NCBI RefSeq assembly: GCF_009600315.1
Contig: NZ_WIWC01000007.1
Location: 1 to 64,000, forward strand
Source of the DNA: Pseudomonas helleri
GTDB lineage: Bacteria > Pseudomonadota > Gammaproteobacteria > Pseudomonadales > Pseudomonadaceae
Length of the DNA: 64,000 nucleotides
Reading direction: 5' to 3'
Position numbers and translations under genes: made by a program
The notes under the pieces: model-generated
Database searches by the model: none
Told to the model about the DNA's origin: nothing
The model's input: only the letters and a program-made list of their open reading frames with translations
In this document: positions 1-9,277 of the stretch, piece after piece
How the letters are laid out: the number at the start of each line of letters is the position of its first letter
Numbering within the stretch: position 1 is the stretch's first letter

Positions 1-155
1 TCCGTGGGCACGCCGTGACGGGCCATCCTTGGCCCAACACGGCTCTCCCGGCATCCATGCCGGTCGACCCACTGCGCGAAACCTCCTCTCGGCCTTCCGA
101 CGGGGCGGCAGATCAAGATCACAAGCCAGATCACAAGCCGATCACACGCAGATCG
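1..155. repeat. Fragment of a dispersed palindromic repeat with short tandem units
   Basis: No credible gene is seen here. The stretch has two close inverted repeats: GGGCCA/TGGCCC with a 4-base spacer at 20-35, and CCGGCAT/ATGCCGG with a 2-base spacer at 48-63. From about 110 to 155 follow imperfect copies of AGATCACAAGCC. Hairpins followed by GATCA-rich tandem units resemble dispersed intergenic repeats I recall from Pseudomonas genomes, which often create false short reading frames. It lies downstream of the MFS gene and could also help end its transcript. The left edge is cut by the window. Confidence 0.45.
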
Positions 156-178
156 AAAACTCGCTTACGCGCTCACGG

Positions 179-1492
179 CTAAGCGTTATTCAGCCCGCGG
201 GTCATCCGTAATGCCAATATGCTGCCACCGACGATAACCGCAGCGAGCAGGTACAGGGCCACATCGGTCGAGCCCGTAGTGTCTTTGACCCAACCCACCA
301 GGTACGGGCTAAGGAAACCGGCCATCTGGCCCATGGAGTTGATCAACGCCAGGCCACCCGCGGCCGCTCCCGCACTGAGCATCGCCGTCGGCACGGGCCA
401 GAACATTGGCAAACCGGTGAGGGCGCCCATCGTGGCAATGGTCAGGCCAAGAATCGCAATGGTCGGTTGCGCCGCAAAATTCACGGCAATCACCAGCCCA
501 ATTGCACCCATCAACATGGGCACTACCAAATGCCAGCGCCGCTCTTTACGCAAGTCTGCCGAGCGCCCCACCAGCAACATGAAGACCGCCGCCAGCAGGT
601 AAGGAATCGCACTGATCCAACCAATCACCAGGGTGTCGCTGAAACCCAAGTTCTTGATGATGGAGGGCAACCAGAAGTTGATCGCGTAGACGCCGCTCTG
701 GATGCAGAAGTAAATCAGGCCAAAGGCCCAGATCGCCGGGTTCTTGAACACGGCCAGCAGTGAATCGGTAGCCGTGGAGGGTTTGTTGGCCGCATCCAGG
801 TCATGATCCGCTTGCAACACGGCACGTTCATGGGCACCCAGCCATTTGGCATTGGCAAAGCTGTCACTCAGCAGGAATATCGCCAGCCCGCCGAGGACTA
901 CGGTGGGAATGCCTTGCAGCAGAAACATCCACTGCCAGCCGGCGAGGCCGCCCTGGCCTGCGGCGAAGTGGCTGAGGATCCAGCCCGAGAATGGCCCGCC
1001 AATCAAGCCGGAAACCGGGATGGCGCACATGAACAACGCCATGATGCGACCGCGGCGAAAGGTCGGAAACCACTGCGAGAGGTACAACACGACGCCCGGA
1101 AAGAAACCCGCCTCAGCGGCGCCGGTGAAAAAGCGCAGGGTGTAAAAGCCGGTCGGTGTGGTCACGAACATCAGGCAGGTCGACAGCGCACCCCAACTGA
1201 TCATCATCACGGCAATCCAGCGCCGTGGGCCAAATCGGGTCAGGGCCAGGTTGCTCGGCACGCCGCAGAGCACGTAGCCAATAAAGAAAATCCCGGCACC
1301 CAGGCCGTAAACGGTCTCGCTGAATTTCAGCGCATCGAGCATCTGCAGTTTGGCAAAGCCAACATTGACCCGGTCAAGGTAGTTAAACAGGTAGCAGATG
1401 AAGATAAAGGGAATCAAACGCAATGTAATGCGCTTGTAGATGGCGTTTTTATCGTCTTCGCTGATCAGCGAAGCGGTGGCGCTCTGTGACAT
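179..1492 (-). CDS. MFS transporter, anion:cation symporter (ACS) family, likely glycerate/sugar-acid permease
   Basis: Inner-membrane permease of about 438 residues with roughly twelve hydrophobic segments and a central cytosolic loop near residues 205-240. The N-terminal signature (CYLFNYLDRVNVGFA) is typical of the ACS branch of MFS, which carries organic anions such as tartrate, glucarate, galactonate or phthalate. I chose ATG at 1492, preceded by GAGAG at good spacing, over an upstream in-frame GTG at 1522. It diverges from the CdaR regulator, with glycerate kinase beyond, so uptake of glycerate or a sugar diacid is the likely role. The exact substrate cannot be read from sequence. Confidence 0.85.
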   Translation of the reverse strand: MSQSATASLISEDDKNAIYKRITLRLIPFIFICYLFNYLDRVNVGFAKLQMLDALKFSETVYGLGAGIFFIGYVLCGVPSNLALTRFGPRRWIAVMMISWGALSTCLMFVTTPTGFYTLRFFTGAAEAGFFPGVVLYLSQWFPTFRRGRIMALFMCAIPVSGLIGGPFSGWILSHFAAGQGGLAGWQWMFLLQGIPTVVLGGLAIFLLSDSFANAKWLGAHERAVLQADHDLDAANKPSTATDSLLAVFKNPAIWAFGLIYFCIQSGVYAINFWLPSIIKNLGFSDTLVIGWISAIPYLLAAVFMLLVGRSADLRKERRWHLVVPMLMGAIGLVIAVNFAAQPTIAILGLTIATMGALTGLPMFWPVPTAMLSAGAAAGGLALINSMGQMAGFLSPYLVGWVKDTTGSTDVALYLLAAVIVGGSILALRMTRGLNNA

Positions 1493-1652
1493 TGCATGTC
1501 TCTCTTTATTATGTTTTTTCACGATCCGGGGTTAACGTTGATCGCGGCCTGAGTTTCGACCACCTTAACGCTGCTGTCTTTGTGCCTGCGCACAGGGAAT
1601 TTCCATTTGCGCTGTGCCCAAGAACAAAAATTTCTCAAGGATTGTCGTCCCC

Positions 1653-2768
1653 ATGTTTGAGTTGGATCATGATTTGGCGCAGGACATCGTCGATCGCGCG
1701 ATGGCCATTTTGCCTTACAACGTAAACGTCATGGACAGCCAGGGGTTGATCCTGGGCAGTGGCGAACCCGAGCGTATCAATACCCGGCACGAAGGTGCGC
1801 AGTTGGTGCTGGCCAATGGACGAGTGGTGGAAATCGACGCGCAAACCGCCACCTGCCTGAAGGGGGTTCAACCCGGAATCAATTTGCCGCTGCTGCTGGA
1901 TGAGCGGCTGGTCGGTGTGCTGGGACTGACCGGGGAACCCGAAAAGCTGCGCACCTACGCTCAGCTGGTGCGCATGACCGCCGAAATGCTGGTCGGCCAG
2001 CGTTATCAGCAGGCCGAACAGCAGTGGCGCCGCCAGCGTTGTGAAGACCTGGTGGCCTTGCTGCTGAGCGAAGGCGGCGATTCTCCGCGCCTGATCGATG
2101 AAGCCCAGCAATTGGGCTTGAAACCGCAGTTGTCGCGTATCCCTTATCTGTTCGAGCTGGGCAAAGGTCAAAGCGCCGAAGCCTTGAGTGTGTGGTTGCA
2201 CTCGCGTTACCCGGACAGTTGGTGTGTGACCCCGGCAACCGGCTCGCTGTTGTGGTGCCGACCTGCCACGGTGGTGCTGGATGACCTGCGCCTGCTGGAA
2301 AGACTGGATGCTCAGGGCTGGAAGGTGTTGCGCATTGCGGCAGGCGGCCAGGCGGATGCCCTTAAAGGCTTGCGTCGTTGCTATCGCCGGGTCGCGGATT
2401 TGCTGGCGTATGGGCGCGACGTGCTGCCCCAGACCCGCGTGCTGGCGCTGGATCGCTACCGCTTGCCGGTAATGCTATGGCGCCACCGGCATGATGATGC
2501 CCTTGAAGAACTGCTGGGGCCGTTGCACAAAGTCGTGGCCAAGGACAGCAACGGTCAGTTGATTGCCACCCTGCGCAGTTGGTGTGAGCACGATGGACAG
2601 AGCCAGCTATGTGCGGACGCACTGGGCATTCACCGCAACAGCCTGCGTTACCGCATGGAACGCATCGCTGAATTGAGTTCAGTGGACCCGCTGAGCTTGA
2701 ATGGCATGCTGGCGCTGTATTTGGGTGTGCAATTGTTGCCTTGTCAGAATGAACAACAATCACAGTGA
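1653..2768 (+). CDS. cdaR: Sugar diacid-responsive transcriptional regulator, CdaR family
   Basis: Transcription activator of 371 residues. The N-terminal sugar-diacid recognition domain (about 1-135) carries the family pattern AQDIVDRAMAILPYNVNVMD and GINLPL...LVGVLGLTGEPE. The C-terminal PucR-type helix-turn-helix (about 310-365) contains LGIHRNSLRYRMERIAELS. E. coli CdaR activates glucarate, galactarate and glycerate genes and responds to these or to glycerate. ATG at 1653 fits the family N-terminus; an in-frame GTG at 1614 would add 13 unrelated residues. It is divergent from the permease and 78 bases upstream of glycerate kinase, so it probably controls both. Confidence 0.9.
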   Translation: MFELDHDLAQDIVDRAMAILPYNVNVMDSQGLILGSGEPERINTRHEGAQLVLANGRVVEIDAQTATCLKGVQPGINLPLLLDERLVGVLGLTGEPEKLRTYAQLVRMTAEMLVGQRYQQAEQQWRRQRCEDLVALLLSEGGDSPRLIDEAQQLGLKPQLSRIPYLFELGKGQSAEALSVWLHSRYPDSWCVTPATGSLLWCRPATVVLDDLRLLERLDAQGWKVLRIAAGGQADALKGLRRCYRRVADLLAYGRDVLPQTRVLALDRYRLPVMLWRHRHDDALEELLGPLHKVVAKDSNGQLIATLRSWCEHDGQSQLCADALGIHRNSLRYRMERIAELSSVDPLSLNGMLALYLGVQLLPCQNEQQSQ

Positions 2769-2846
2769 TTGCTTGTGCGCCTGACTGGCGTGTTTGTGGC
2801 CCATTGATGGCAGCATGGTTGGCATAAGACCTGGAGATGCGCCCCT

Positions 2847-3983
2847 ATGAAAATCGTGATTGCCCCCGACTCGTTCAAAGACAGCCTGAGTGCCGAAAAA
2901 GTCGCCGATGCCATCGCCGCAGGCCTGGCCGATGCGCTGCCCCATGCGCAACTGGTGACCTGCCCGATGGCCGATGGCGGGGAAGGCACAGTGGAGGCCA
3001 TCGTTGCCGCAGGCAATGGCCAGTTGCGCCGCAATCACGTGCAGGGCCCACTGGGCGAACCGGTCGAGGCTCACTGGGGCTGGTTGCCGGACAGCCATAC
3101 GGCGATTATCGAAATGGCCGAAGCCAGCGGTTTGCAACGCGTGCCTGTGGCACAACGCGATGCGCGCATCAGCAGCACGTTTGGTACCGGCGAGCTGATC
3201 AAGGCAGCGCTGGATGCGGGCGCACAGCGCATTATTCTGGCCATCGGCGGCAGCGCCACCAATGACGCGGGCGCGGGCGCGTTGCAAGCACTGGGGCTGG
3301 GGCTGTTCGACGCTGAACAGCAGCTTTTGGCACCCGGCGGTCTGGCGCTTTCCCGATTGGCACGCATCGAATTATCAGGACTGGACCCGCGCTTGGCGGA
3401 CGTTCGTTTTGAGATTGCTGCTGATGTTAACAACCCGCTGTGCGGCGAACACGGCGCTTCAGCCATCTTTGGCCCGCAAAAGGGCGCAACACCCGAGCAC
3501 GTTCACTTGCTGGATCAGGCGCTGGGGCACTTTGCCGATCATTGCGCGGCTGTTTTACCCAAGGATGTGCGTGATGAGCCCGGTTCGGGCGCCGCGGGCG
3601 GACTGGGTTTTGCAGCCAAGGCGTTTTTTGGCGCACAGTTTCGCGCCGGGGTTGAAGTGGTGGCGGAATTGGTGGGGCTGGCAGAAGCTGTCAAGGGCGC
3701 CGATCTGGTGATTACCGGCGAAGGCCGTTTTGATGCGCAGACCTTGCGCGGCAAAACGCCTTTTGGCGTCGCGCGCATTGCTCAGGCTCAGGGTGTGCCG
3801 GTCGTGGTGCTGGCGGGGACGTTAGGCGAGGGCTATCAAACGCTGTATGAGCACGGCATCAACGCCGCGTTCGCCGTGACCAGCGGCCCCATGACCCTCG
3901 AACACGCCTGTGCCAACGCCGCGCAATTGCTCACCGACCGGGCGCGGGACATTGCTCGGCTGATGGCTATTCACACGTCTTGA
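2847..3983 (+). CDS. garK: Glycerate 2-kinase (GarK/GlxK family)
   Basis: Cytosolic kinase of 378 residues, the usual family length. It phosphorylates D-glycerate with ATP to 2-phosphoglycerate, the last step of glucarate/galactarate or glyoxylate-derived glycerate use. Family landmarks include the N-terminus MKIVIAPDSFKDSLSA, the glycine-rich GDxxGAAGG-like stretch (SGAAGGLGFAAKAFFGA, about 249-265), a phosphate-loop-like IGGSATNDAGAGALQALG (about 133-150) and ADLVITGEGRFDAQT (about 285-299). It follows cdaR on the same strand and a GC-rich hairpin lies just downstream. Confidence 0.93.
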   Translation: MKIVIAPDSFKDSLSAEKVADAIAAGLADALPHAQLVTCPMADGGEGTVEAIVAAGNGQLRRNHVQGPLGEPVEAHWGWLPDSHTAIIEMAEASGLQRVPVAQRDARISSTFGTGELIKAALDAGAQRIILAIGGSATNDAGAGALQALGLGLFDAEQQLLAPGGLALSRLARIELSGLDPRLADVRFEIAADVNNPLCGEHGASAIFGPQKGATPEHVHLLDQALGHFADHCAAVLPKDVRDEPGSGAAGGLGFAAKAFFGAQFRAGVEVVAELVGLAEAVKGADLVITGEGRFDAQTLRGKTPFGVARIAQAQGVPVVVLAGTLGEGYQTLYEHGINAAFAVTSGPMTLEHACANAAQLLTDRARDIARLMAIHTS

Positions 3984-3992
3984 TTCGAGCGG

Positions 3993-4012
3993 GCCGCCGC
4001 TTTCGCGGCGGC
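3993..4012 (+). terminator. GC-rich hairpin after glycerate kinase
   Basis: Perfect 8-bp stem GCCGCCGC/GCGGCGGC with a TTTC loop, starting 10 bases after the garK stop. No long T run follows, so it may be a weak terminator or one of the common Pseudomonas intergenic hairpins. Confidence 0.45.
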
Positions 4013-4076
4013 TACAGCTTCAAAGCTCAATCGTGTAAGCTTTGCGGTTCTTCGCATTCGACCCTTAGCGAGCCCT

Positions 4077-5420
4077 ATGCCGTCGCTCTTCAAACGTTCT
4101 TTGCTGCCTAAACTGCGCAGCTTTCCTATGTCCGCCGATGCCATCAGCATCTTGTCCAGTGCGGCGCAATTTCGTCAGTGCCTGCTGGATCACATTGCCA
4201 GTGCACGCCAGCGCATCACGCTGGTGGCTTTGTACTTGCAGCAGGACGAAGCCGGACAGGAAATCCTCGATGCCTTGCACGCCGCCAAAGCCGCTCGTCC
4301 AGAGCTGGAAATCGTGGTGGTGGTGGATTGGCTACGGGCCCAGCGCGGCTTGATCGGCGCCGGCAAACAGCCGGGCAATGCTGCCTGGTATCAGGCCCAG
4401 ACCGCTGCCCACAGCAGCGAAGTGCCTGTTTATGGCGTGCCGGTGCAAACCCGCGAGCTGTTCGGCGTGCTGCACCTCAAAGGCTTTATTGTTGACGACA
4501 GTGTGATCTACAGCGGCGCGAGCCTGAACAACGTGTACTTGCACAAGTTCGACAAGTACCGCTTCGACCGTTATCACGTGCTGCGCAACAAACCGCTGGC
4601 GGATGCCATGCAGCGCTTTGTGGTTGAGGATTTAATCACCACCAAGGCGGTGCATCGTCTGGATGTGCCTCAATTGCCGTCTACCCGCAGCCTGCGCAGT
4701 GCCATTGGCGATTTGCGCAGCAGCTTGAAAAAAGCCGCTTACGACACCCGCGAAGCGACAACCGGCTATTTTGGCCTGTCGGTAAGTCCGCTGCTGGGTG
4801 TGGGCAAAAACAACCCGCTGAGCCGGGTGATTTGCGAGCTGATTGCCAGCAGCCAACAGCAATTGACCATTTGCACGCCGTATTTCAACTTGCCGCTGCC
4901 CGTGACCCGTGAAATCAATCGGGCGCTGGAGCGTGGCGTGAAGATTGATATTGTGGTCGGCGACAAGACGGCTAACGACTTTTACATACCGCCCAGCGAA
5001 CCGTTCAAGGTGATCGCGGCGTTACCGTACCTGTATGAGTTGAGTTTGCGCCGGTTTGCCAAAAAGCATCAGCGCATGATCGACAGCGGCTTGTTGAACC
5101 TGCATCTGTGGCGCGATGGCGATAACACCTATCACCTTAAAGGCATGTGGGTGGATGACCGTTACACCTTGCTCACGGGCAACAACCTCAACCCGCGAGC
5201 GTTCCGTCTGGACCTGGAGAACGGGTTACTGATTGATGATCCGCGGCGCGAATGGCTGGAGCCACGACGCCAGGAACTGGCATCGATTTTCGCCCACACC
5301 CGGCGCATCGAGAGTTACAAGATTCTGGAAACGCTTGAGGAATACCCGGCAGCAGTGGCCAAGTTCTTGCGCCGAGTGAGTCGGGTCAGAATTGAACGGT
5401 TGTTGTACCGGATTTTGTGA
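4077..5420 (+). CDS. pssA: CDP-diacylglycerol--serine O-phosphatidyltransferase (PLD superfamily)
   Basis: Makes phosphatidylserine from CDP-diacylglycerol and L-serine, the committed step to phosphatidylethanolamine. The 447 residues match E. coli PssA (451) closely over the whole length. Both HxKxxxxD catalytic motifs are present: HLKGFIVDD (H133, K135, D140) and HLKGMWVDD near residue 350, with NNLNPRAFRLDLENG after the second. The basic C-terminus (RRVSRVRIERLLYRIL) fits ribosome/membrane association known for this type. It is monocistronic; the cellulose operon converges on it across a shared hairpin. ATG at 4077 is used; ATG at 4128 is a shorter alternative. Confidence 0.95.
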   Translation: MPSLFKRSLLPKLRSFPMSADAISILSSAAQFRQCLLDHIASARQRITLVALYLQQDEAGQEILDALHAAKAARPELEIVVVVDWLRAQRGLIGAGKQPGNAAWYQAQTAAHSSEVPVYGVPVQTRELFGVLHLKGFIVDDSVIYSGASLNNVYLHKFDKYRFDRYHVLRNKPLADAMQRFVVEDLITTKAVHRLDVPQLPSTRSLRSAIGDLRSSLKKAAYDTREATTGYFGLSVSPLLGVGKNNPLSRVICELIASSQQQLTICTPYFNLPLPVTREINRALERGVKIDIVVGDKTANDFYIPPSEPFKVIAALPYLYELSLRRFAKKHQRMIDSGLLNLHLWRDGDNTYHLKGMWVDDRYTLLTGNNLNPRAFRLDLENGLLIDDPRREWLEPRRQELASIFAHTRRIESYKILETLEEYPAAVAKFLRRVSRVRIERLLYRIL

Positions 5421-5426
5421 GTCACC

Positions 5427-5453
5427 GGCTTGCCTGTTTGGCAGGCAAGCCGA
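5427..5453. terminator. Bidirectional hairpin between pssA and bcsC
   Basis: An 11-bp perfect stem (CGGCTTGCCTG/CAGGCAAGCCG) with a 5-base loop sits in the 36-base gap between two converging genes. Neither side has a clear T run, so termination strength is uncertain. Confidence 0.55.
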
Positions 5454-5456
5454 ACC

Positions 5457-8165
5457 TTAGCGAAATTGCGCATACGGTATTAACGGCTGTACGGGTAGTG
5501 GCAAGTTGCCTTGCCACGGGTCGAAGGTGTACCTCAGATACAGCATCGCCCGACTGGGTGCGTAATCTTCACTGTGCTGATAGAGCACACCGCCCCCCAG
5601 CACCAGATGGTCTGACAACCTGCGCTCGACCAGCCCTTGCAGCTGAATGCCGATCCCGTTGTTGTTGTCTGCCTGGGTCTTGCCCAGATCGCCCACCACC
5701 TCAAAGCCCGCCTGATCGACTGCATTCAGCAATTTGTCGTTAAGCCCGCTCAGGGGATAGAGATCATTGCCCCGGCTTTTCGCGTAGGACCAGCCCACGC
5801 TGCTTTCCAGTGATACCGACCAGTTGGCGGTGCGAAAGGCATACGTCAGCGGTACACCGATCGAGTAATAGTGCTGCGGGCTGTAATAACCGCCCTGACC
5901 CAAGGTGTACTCACTGAGGTCCTTGTCGTAGCCCCAATACATCAAGGTCAACCCGGTGCGCAGGCGCTCATCGGCCCGCTCGACCAAGCGGTAGTAGTAC
6001 CCGGCCATCGCCGTGGTTTTGTGGTTGTCCTGTACGTTTTTACCCTTCAACCAGTGTTGCCCCAGACTGGCCCAGACGCCGTCAACGCCGCCTTCGTCAT
6101 GGCTCAGGTCCAGGGTTAGACCGTTCGCGGTCACACCGCCCCAGGTCACTCCAGTCGCGGGATCCGTAGCCCCTGCATACGACACAATAGAATTACTCAA
6201 CGGCCGCCGTGAGCCGGTCAGGGTCCACCCAACCGAACCCAGTTTGCTGCTGTATGCCACGCCACCCAGCCAGTTAGGCACTTTGAAGGTGTCGGGCGTA
6301 CGGCCGATATCGACGTTCCAGCTCTGGTTTTTCCAGCCAGCAGCCATTAGCGTGCCATCTGCGGTTTGAGAGCGATCATCACAGCCTGAATAAATCGGCC
6401 CCTGCGTGCCCTTGCGTCTGACGCCCACTGCACAGGTGCCATAGCCCTCGCGAACACGGCCGTCTGAATCGGTATCAAAACGCCCCGCGTCCATATTGAT
6501 GTGTTCGGCCCGAACAAATCCGACGCCATCAGCCATTGGCAGGTCAGCTTGCAGGATAGTGGTTTGGGTGTCGGTGTCCGAGGTGCCTGCAGACGCATCG
6601 TCGGCGCGCCAGCCGTAATCGGTATACAGGTGCACGGTGGGCGTCTGCCGCTGGTACAGCGCGTCAACGTCACTGCGCAGGCTGCGTTCCAGCCATTGAT
6701 CGCTGTCCTTGGCGCGACTGGCCCGTGTCAGGGCACGGTTGTCTCGTGGGTTGGCGTGCTCTTCGCTCAACAACCCGGCGCTGGCCATGCTTTTGGCGTA
6801 GTAATCCAACGCCAGCTGCGGCTGGATGGCAGAGAGCAGTCTTGCCGCGTCGCGGTAAATCAGCGGGTCGCTCTGCGGCGTTTTGAGCAGGTGCGCATAC
6901 AGGGCGCGGGCTTTGTCAGGCTCACCCACGTCGGCCCAGGCATTGGCGAGGCGGCGTAGCTGCCAGGGCGCAAGCTCAACGCCAGACGCTGTGTTGAACT
7001 GCTCCAGTTGCTGTCGGGCAGGTTTCAATTGCTGATCAGCGATCAGCGTTTCGATAACCCCAAGCCGTGCTCCGGTGTTTTCAGGGTCTTGTTTGAGCAC
7101 TTGGCGATAGAGCGCTTGGGCCTTCGCATAATCCCCGCGCTCTTGAGCCCAGTCTGCCACCGTTATCAAGTCGTCGCGGGTCGGGTTTTGCATCAGCAAG
7201 GCAATGGCCTGAGGCTCTTGCCCCGCCTTGCGCAGGCTGTGCGCTCGGGCGACAAGAAGAGTGCGCTGCAAGCGGCTGTGCAGTTCACCCATGGAAGGGC
7301 TCCACTGCACTTCAGGCACTTGCTCAAGGGTGCGCAAAGCACTGGCGTCACGGTCGCTGCTCGACAGGTAGAGTGCGTACGCATACGCGGCTTCGGGGTT
7401 GTTGCTCTGCTGCTGCATCAGCTGTTTGAACGCCTCATCCGCCGCGCCCGGTTGATTGTTTTGCTGAAAAGCTTTGGCCAGATGATAGGTGGCCCATGGG
7501 TCATTCGGAGTCAGCGTGCGAATTTTTTCGCGCAGGGCTACAACGTGCGGCCAGTCGTGTCGAGCGGTGGCGGCCTCGGCTTGTTGATTGAGTTCATCCC
7601 GTTGCAAAGCGAGGTGCTGCCAATCAACTTTTTTATTGCGAGCGGGCTGTTTGCTGTTGAGTGGTGCTTTGCGGGGCTGGCGCGCAACCGTGCGCAGCTG
7701 CGTTCGGCTGTTTTGCTTAGCCTGCGGCTTGCCTTGATTGACGGATGACGGCTGGGCTGGCAGAGGGTTATCACCGTCATTGCTCTGGGGCGCAGCCGGG
7801 GCCTGTGCCTGCTGCAGGTCTGTCGGGCCGGGCGGGTCTTGTAACTGAATCAGGGCTTGCGCCTCACGCCACGTATCGGAATCGGGTGCCACGGCGTGTA
7901 ACTGAGCAAGACGCTGCTTGGCCAGTTCGCGGTTGTCCTCGCGCAAAGCCTGACGAATCAAGGCCAACAGGGTGCGCGGGTCATTGGGCGCAATCAGCTG
8001 CAAACGCGCCAGTGAGTCGCGCACCAGATCATCACGGTGCAGGGCTTCCCCCATACGCACCTGTTCGAGCAGCCACTGCTGCTGATCCACCACATCGGCC
8101 GGTTGTGCCAGAGCGGTCATCGACCACCCACTGAGTAGCAATACCCACGTGTTCAGTTTTGGCAT
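5457..8165 (-). CDS. bcsC: Cellulose synthase outer-membrane export protein BcsC
   Basis: Periplasmic TPR scaffold plus outer-membrane beta-barrel through which cellulose leaves the cell. The start at 8165 gives a signal peptide ending ALA-QPAD. Repeated 34-residue helical units run from about residue 25 to 480, with a low-complexity Gln/Pro/Lys-rich linker near 120-175. The last 350 or so residues are rich in alternating aromatic and glycine strands, as in the BcsC barrel. At 902 residues it is shorter than E. coli BcsC (1157), mainly in the TPR part. It overlaps bcsZ by 13 bases and closes the operon. Confidence 0.92.
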   Translation of the reverse strand: MPKLNTWVLLLSGWSMTALAQPADVVDQQQWLLEQVRMGEALHRDDLVRDSLARLQLIAPNDPRTLLALIRQALREDNRELAKQRLAQLHAVAPDSDTWREAQALIQLQDPPGPTDLQQAQAPAAPQSNDGDNPLPAQPSSVNQGKPQAKQNSRTQLRTVARQPRKAPLNSKQPARNKKVDWQHLALQRDELNQQAEAATARHDWPHVVALREKIRTLTPNDPWATYHLAKAFQQNNQPGAADEAFKQLMQQQSNNPEAAYAYALYLSSSDRDASALRTLEQVPEVQWSPSMGELHSRLQRTLLVARAHSLRKAGQEPQAIALLMQNPTRDDLITVADWAQERGDYAKAQALYRQVLKQDPENTGARLGVIETLIADQQLKPARQQLEQFNTASGVELAPWQLRRLANAWADVGEPDKARALYAHLLKTPQSDPLIYRDAARLLSAIQPQLALDYYAKSMASAGLLSEEHANPRDNRALTRASRAKDSDQWLERSLRSDVDALYQRQTPTVHLYTDYGWRADDASAGTSDTDTQTTILQADLPMADGVGFVRAEHINMDAGRFDTDSDGRVREGYGTCAVGVRRKGTQGPIYSGCDDRSQTADGTLMAAGWKNQSWNVDIGRTPDTFKVPNWLGGVAYSSKLGSVGWTLTGSRRPLSNSIVSYAGATDPATGVTWGGVTANGLTLDLSHDEGGVDGVWASLGQHWLKGKNVQDNHKTTAMAGYYYRLVERADERLRTGLTLMYWGYDKDLSEYTLGQGGYYSPQHYYSIGVPLTYAFRTANWSVSLESSVGWSYAKSRGNDLYPLSGLNDKLLNAVDQAGFEVVGDLGKTQADNNNGIGIQLQGLVERRLSDHLVLGGGVLYQHSEDYAPSRAMLYLRYTFDPWQGNLPLPVQPLIPYAQFR

Positions 8166-9277
8166 GTGTGCGTCCATGCAGGCAGAAGCTGTCCATTTTT
8201 GTCAAAGCGATAGCGCTGTTCGGTCCAGCCCAGACCAAACAGCATCAGTGAGCGACTGTAGTAAGCATCTTCTGCGGGGGGGTGGTCATGTACCCGCGCA
8301 CGTTGTACTGCGAACGCGGGTGAATCGGTGCTGGCAAGCAAGGGCAGCATCGCCGCCGAAAAGCCCACGGAGCCTTGGCCTGAGTAAGTGCCGGTCAGCG
8401 CGTTGACGCTTTCTGGGGGATAGCCGAGTTTCTCCGTGAGTTTGACCATCGGGGTAAAGTGCTGTTGCAAGGTATGACGGTTAGGAGCGTCCTCAGCCAG
8501 CGTTCCCACCCACAAGTACACGCGAATGGCATCGTAGTCTCCCGCACTGTTTTCTACGGGGTCTGGTGCCCAACCACCTGCGGTTCGCCATAACAACCAG
8601 TCCGGTGCGAAGCCTTTGGGCGAACCCTCAATCAGCAGGCGCTGCTGGTTAGCCGCCAGTTCTGCCCAGATGCTGGCTTTCTGGGCAAAAAGAGCAAGCA
8701 TGGCTGGCGGCAAATAGCTGGGGTTAAACCGCCAGCCTTCCGGGGGTTCAAAGCCGAAGTTGCCCGGCAACAGCATTAAGCCCAGACCGGGCAACGTGCG
8801 CAGGCTTTGCGCGGCACTGCGCCACAGCAGGTTGTTTCCCTGCGCGGCATACTCGGGTACGTCCCACAGCCTGCCGGCTTCAAGCAGGCTATAGGCGAGC
8901 CACAGGTCTGCATCACTGGCGTTGTTTTTATCCAGGACTTGCCATTTTCCCGACGCCGATCGGCCCCATTGCCACGCCGGCAGGTGGGCGTCCAGACTTC
9001 CTTCGGCCAGATTGTTGCGCGTCCACTCAAGAATCCTGGCGAAACTTGCACGATCATTAGCGACCAAGGCAAAAAACAGGCTGTAACTTTGCCCTTCGGA
9101 GGTGCTAATCATCTGTTCCGTCGAGCGGTCGATGATGCGTCCGTCGGCACTCATCATGGCGTGTTTGTAATGGTCCCATGCAGGCCAGGAGCACTCGGCA
9201 GCACTTATGCCCCGAGACCCCAGACCAACTATCAAGAAAAGGGCGAGCGCGCCAAAGGTTCGCATGGCTTCATTCAT
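8153..9277 (-). CDS. bcsZ: Periplasmic endo-1,4-beta-glucanase BcsZ (GH8)
   Basis: Glycoside hydrolase family 8 enzyme of 374 residues that cuts beta-1,4-glucan during cellulose synthesis. It has a signal peptide (hydrophobic to about residue 26, ISA-AECSW). By alignment with E. coli BcsZ (E55, D243) the catalytic pair is E61 in TSEGQSY and D249 in GDYDAIRVYLW. It overlaps bcsB by 8 bases with ATG at 9277; a second ATG at 9265 gives a more usual signal peptide and is a possible true start. Confidence 0.93.
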   Translation of the reverse strand: MNEAMRTFGALALFLIVGLGSRGISAAECSWPAWDHYKHAMMSADGRIIDRSTEQMISTSEGQSYSLFFALVANDRASFARILEWTRNNLAEGSLDAHLPAWQWGRSASGKWQVLDKNNASDADLWLAYSLLEAGRLWDVPEYAAQGNNLLWRSAAQSLRTLPGLGLMLLPGNFGFEPPEGWRFNPSYLPPAMLALFAQKASIWAELAANQQRLLIEGSPKGFAPDWLLWRTAGGWAPDPVENSAGDYDAIRVYLWVGTLAEDAPNRHTLQQHFTPMVKLTEKLGYPPESVNALTGTYSGQGSVGFSAAMLPLLASTDSPAFAVQRARVHDHPPAEDAYYSRSLMLFGLGWTEQRYRFDKNGQLLPAWTHTCQN

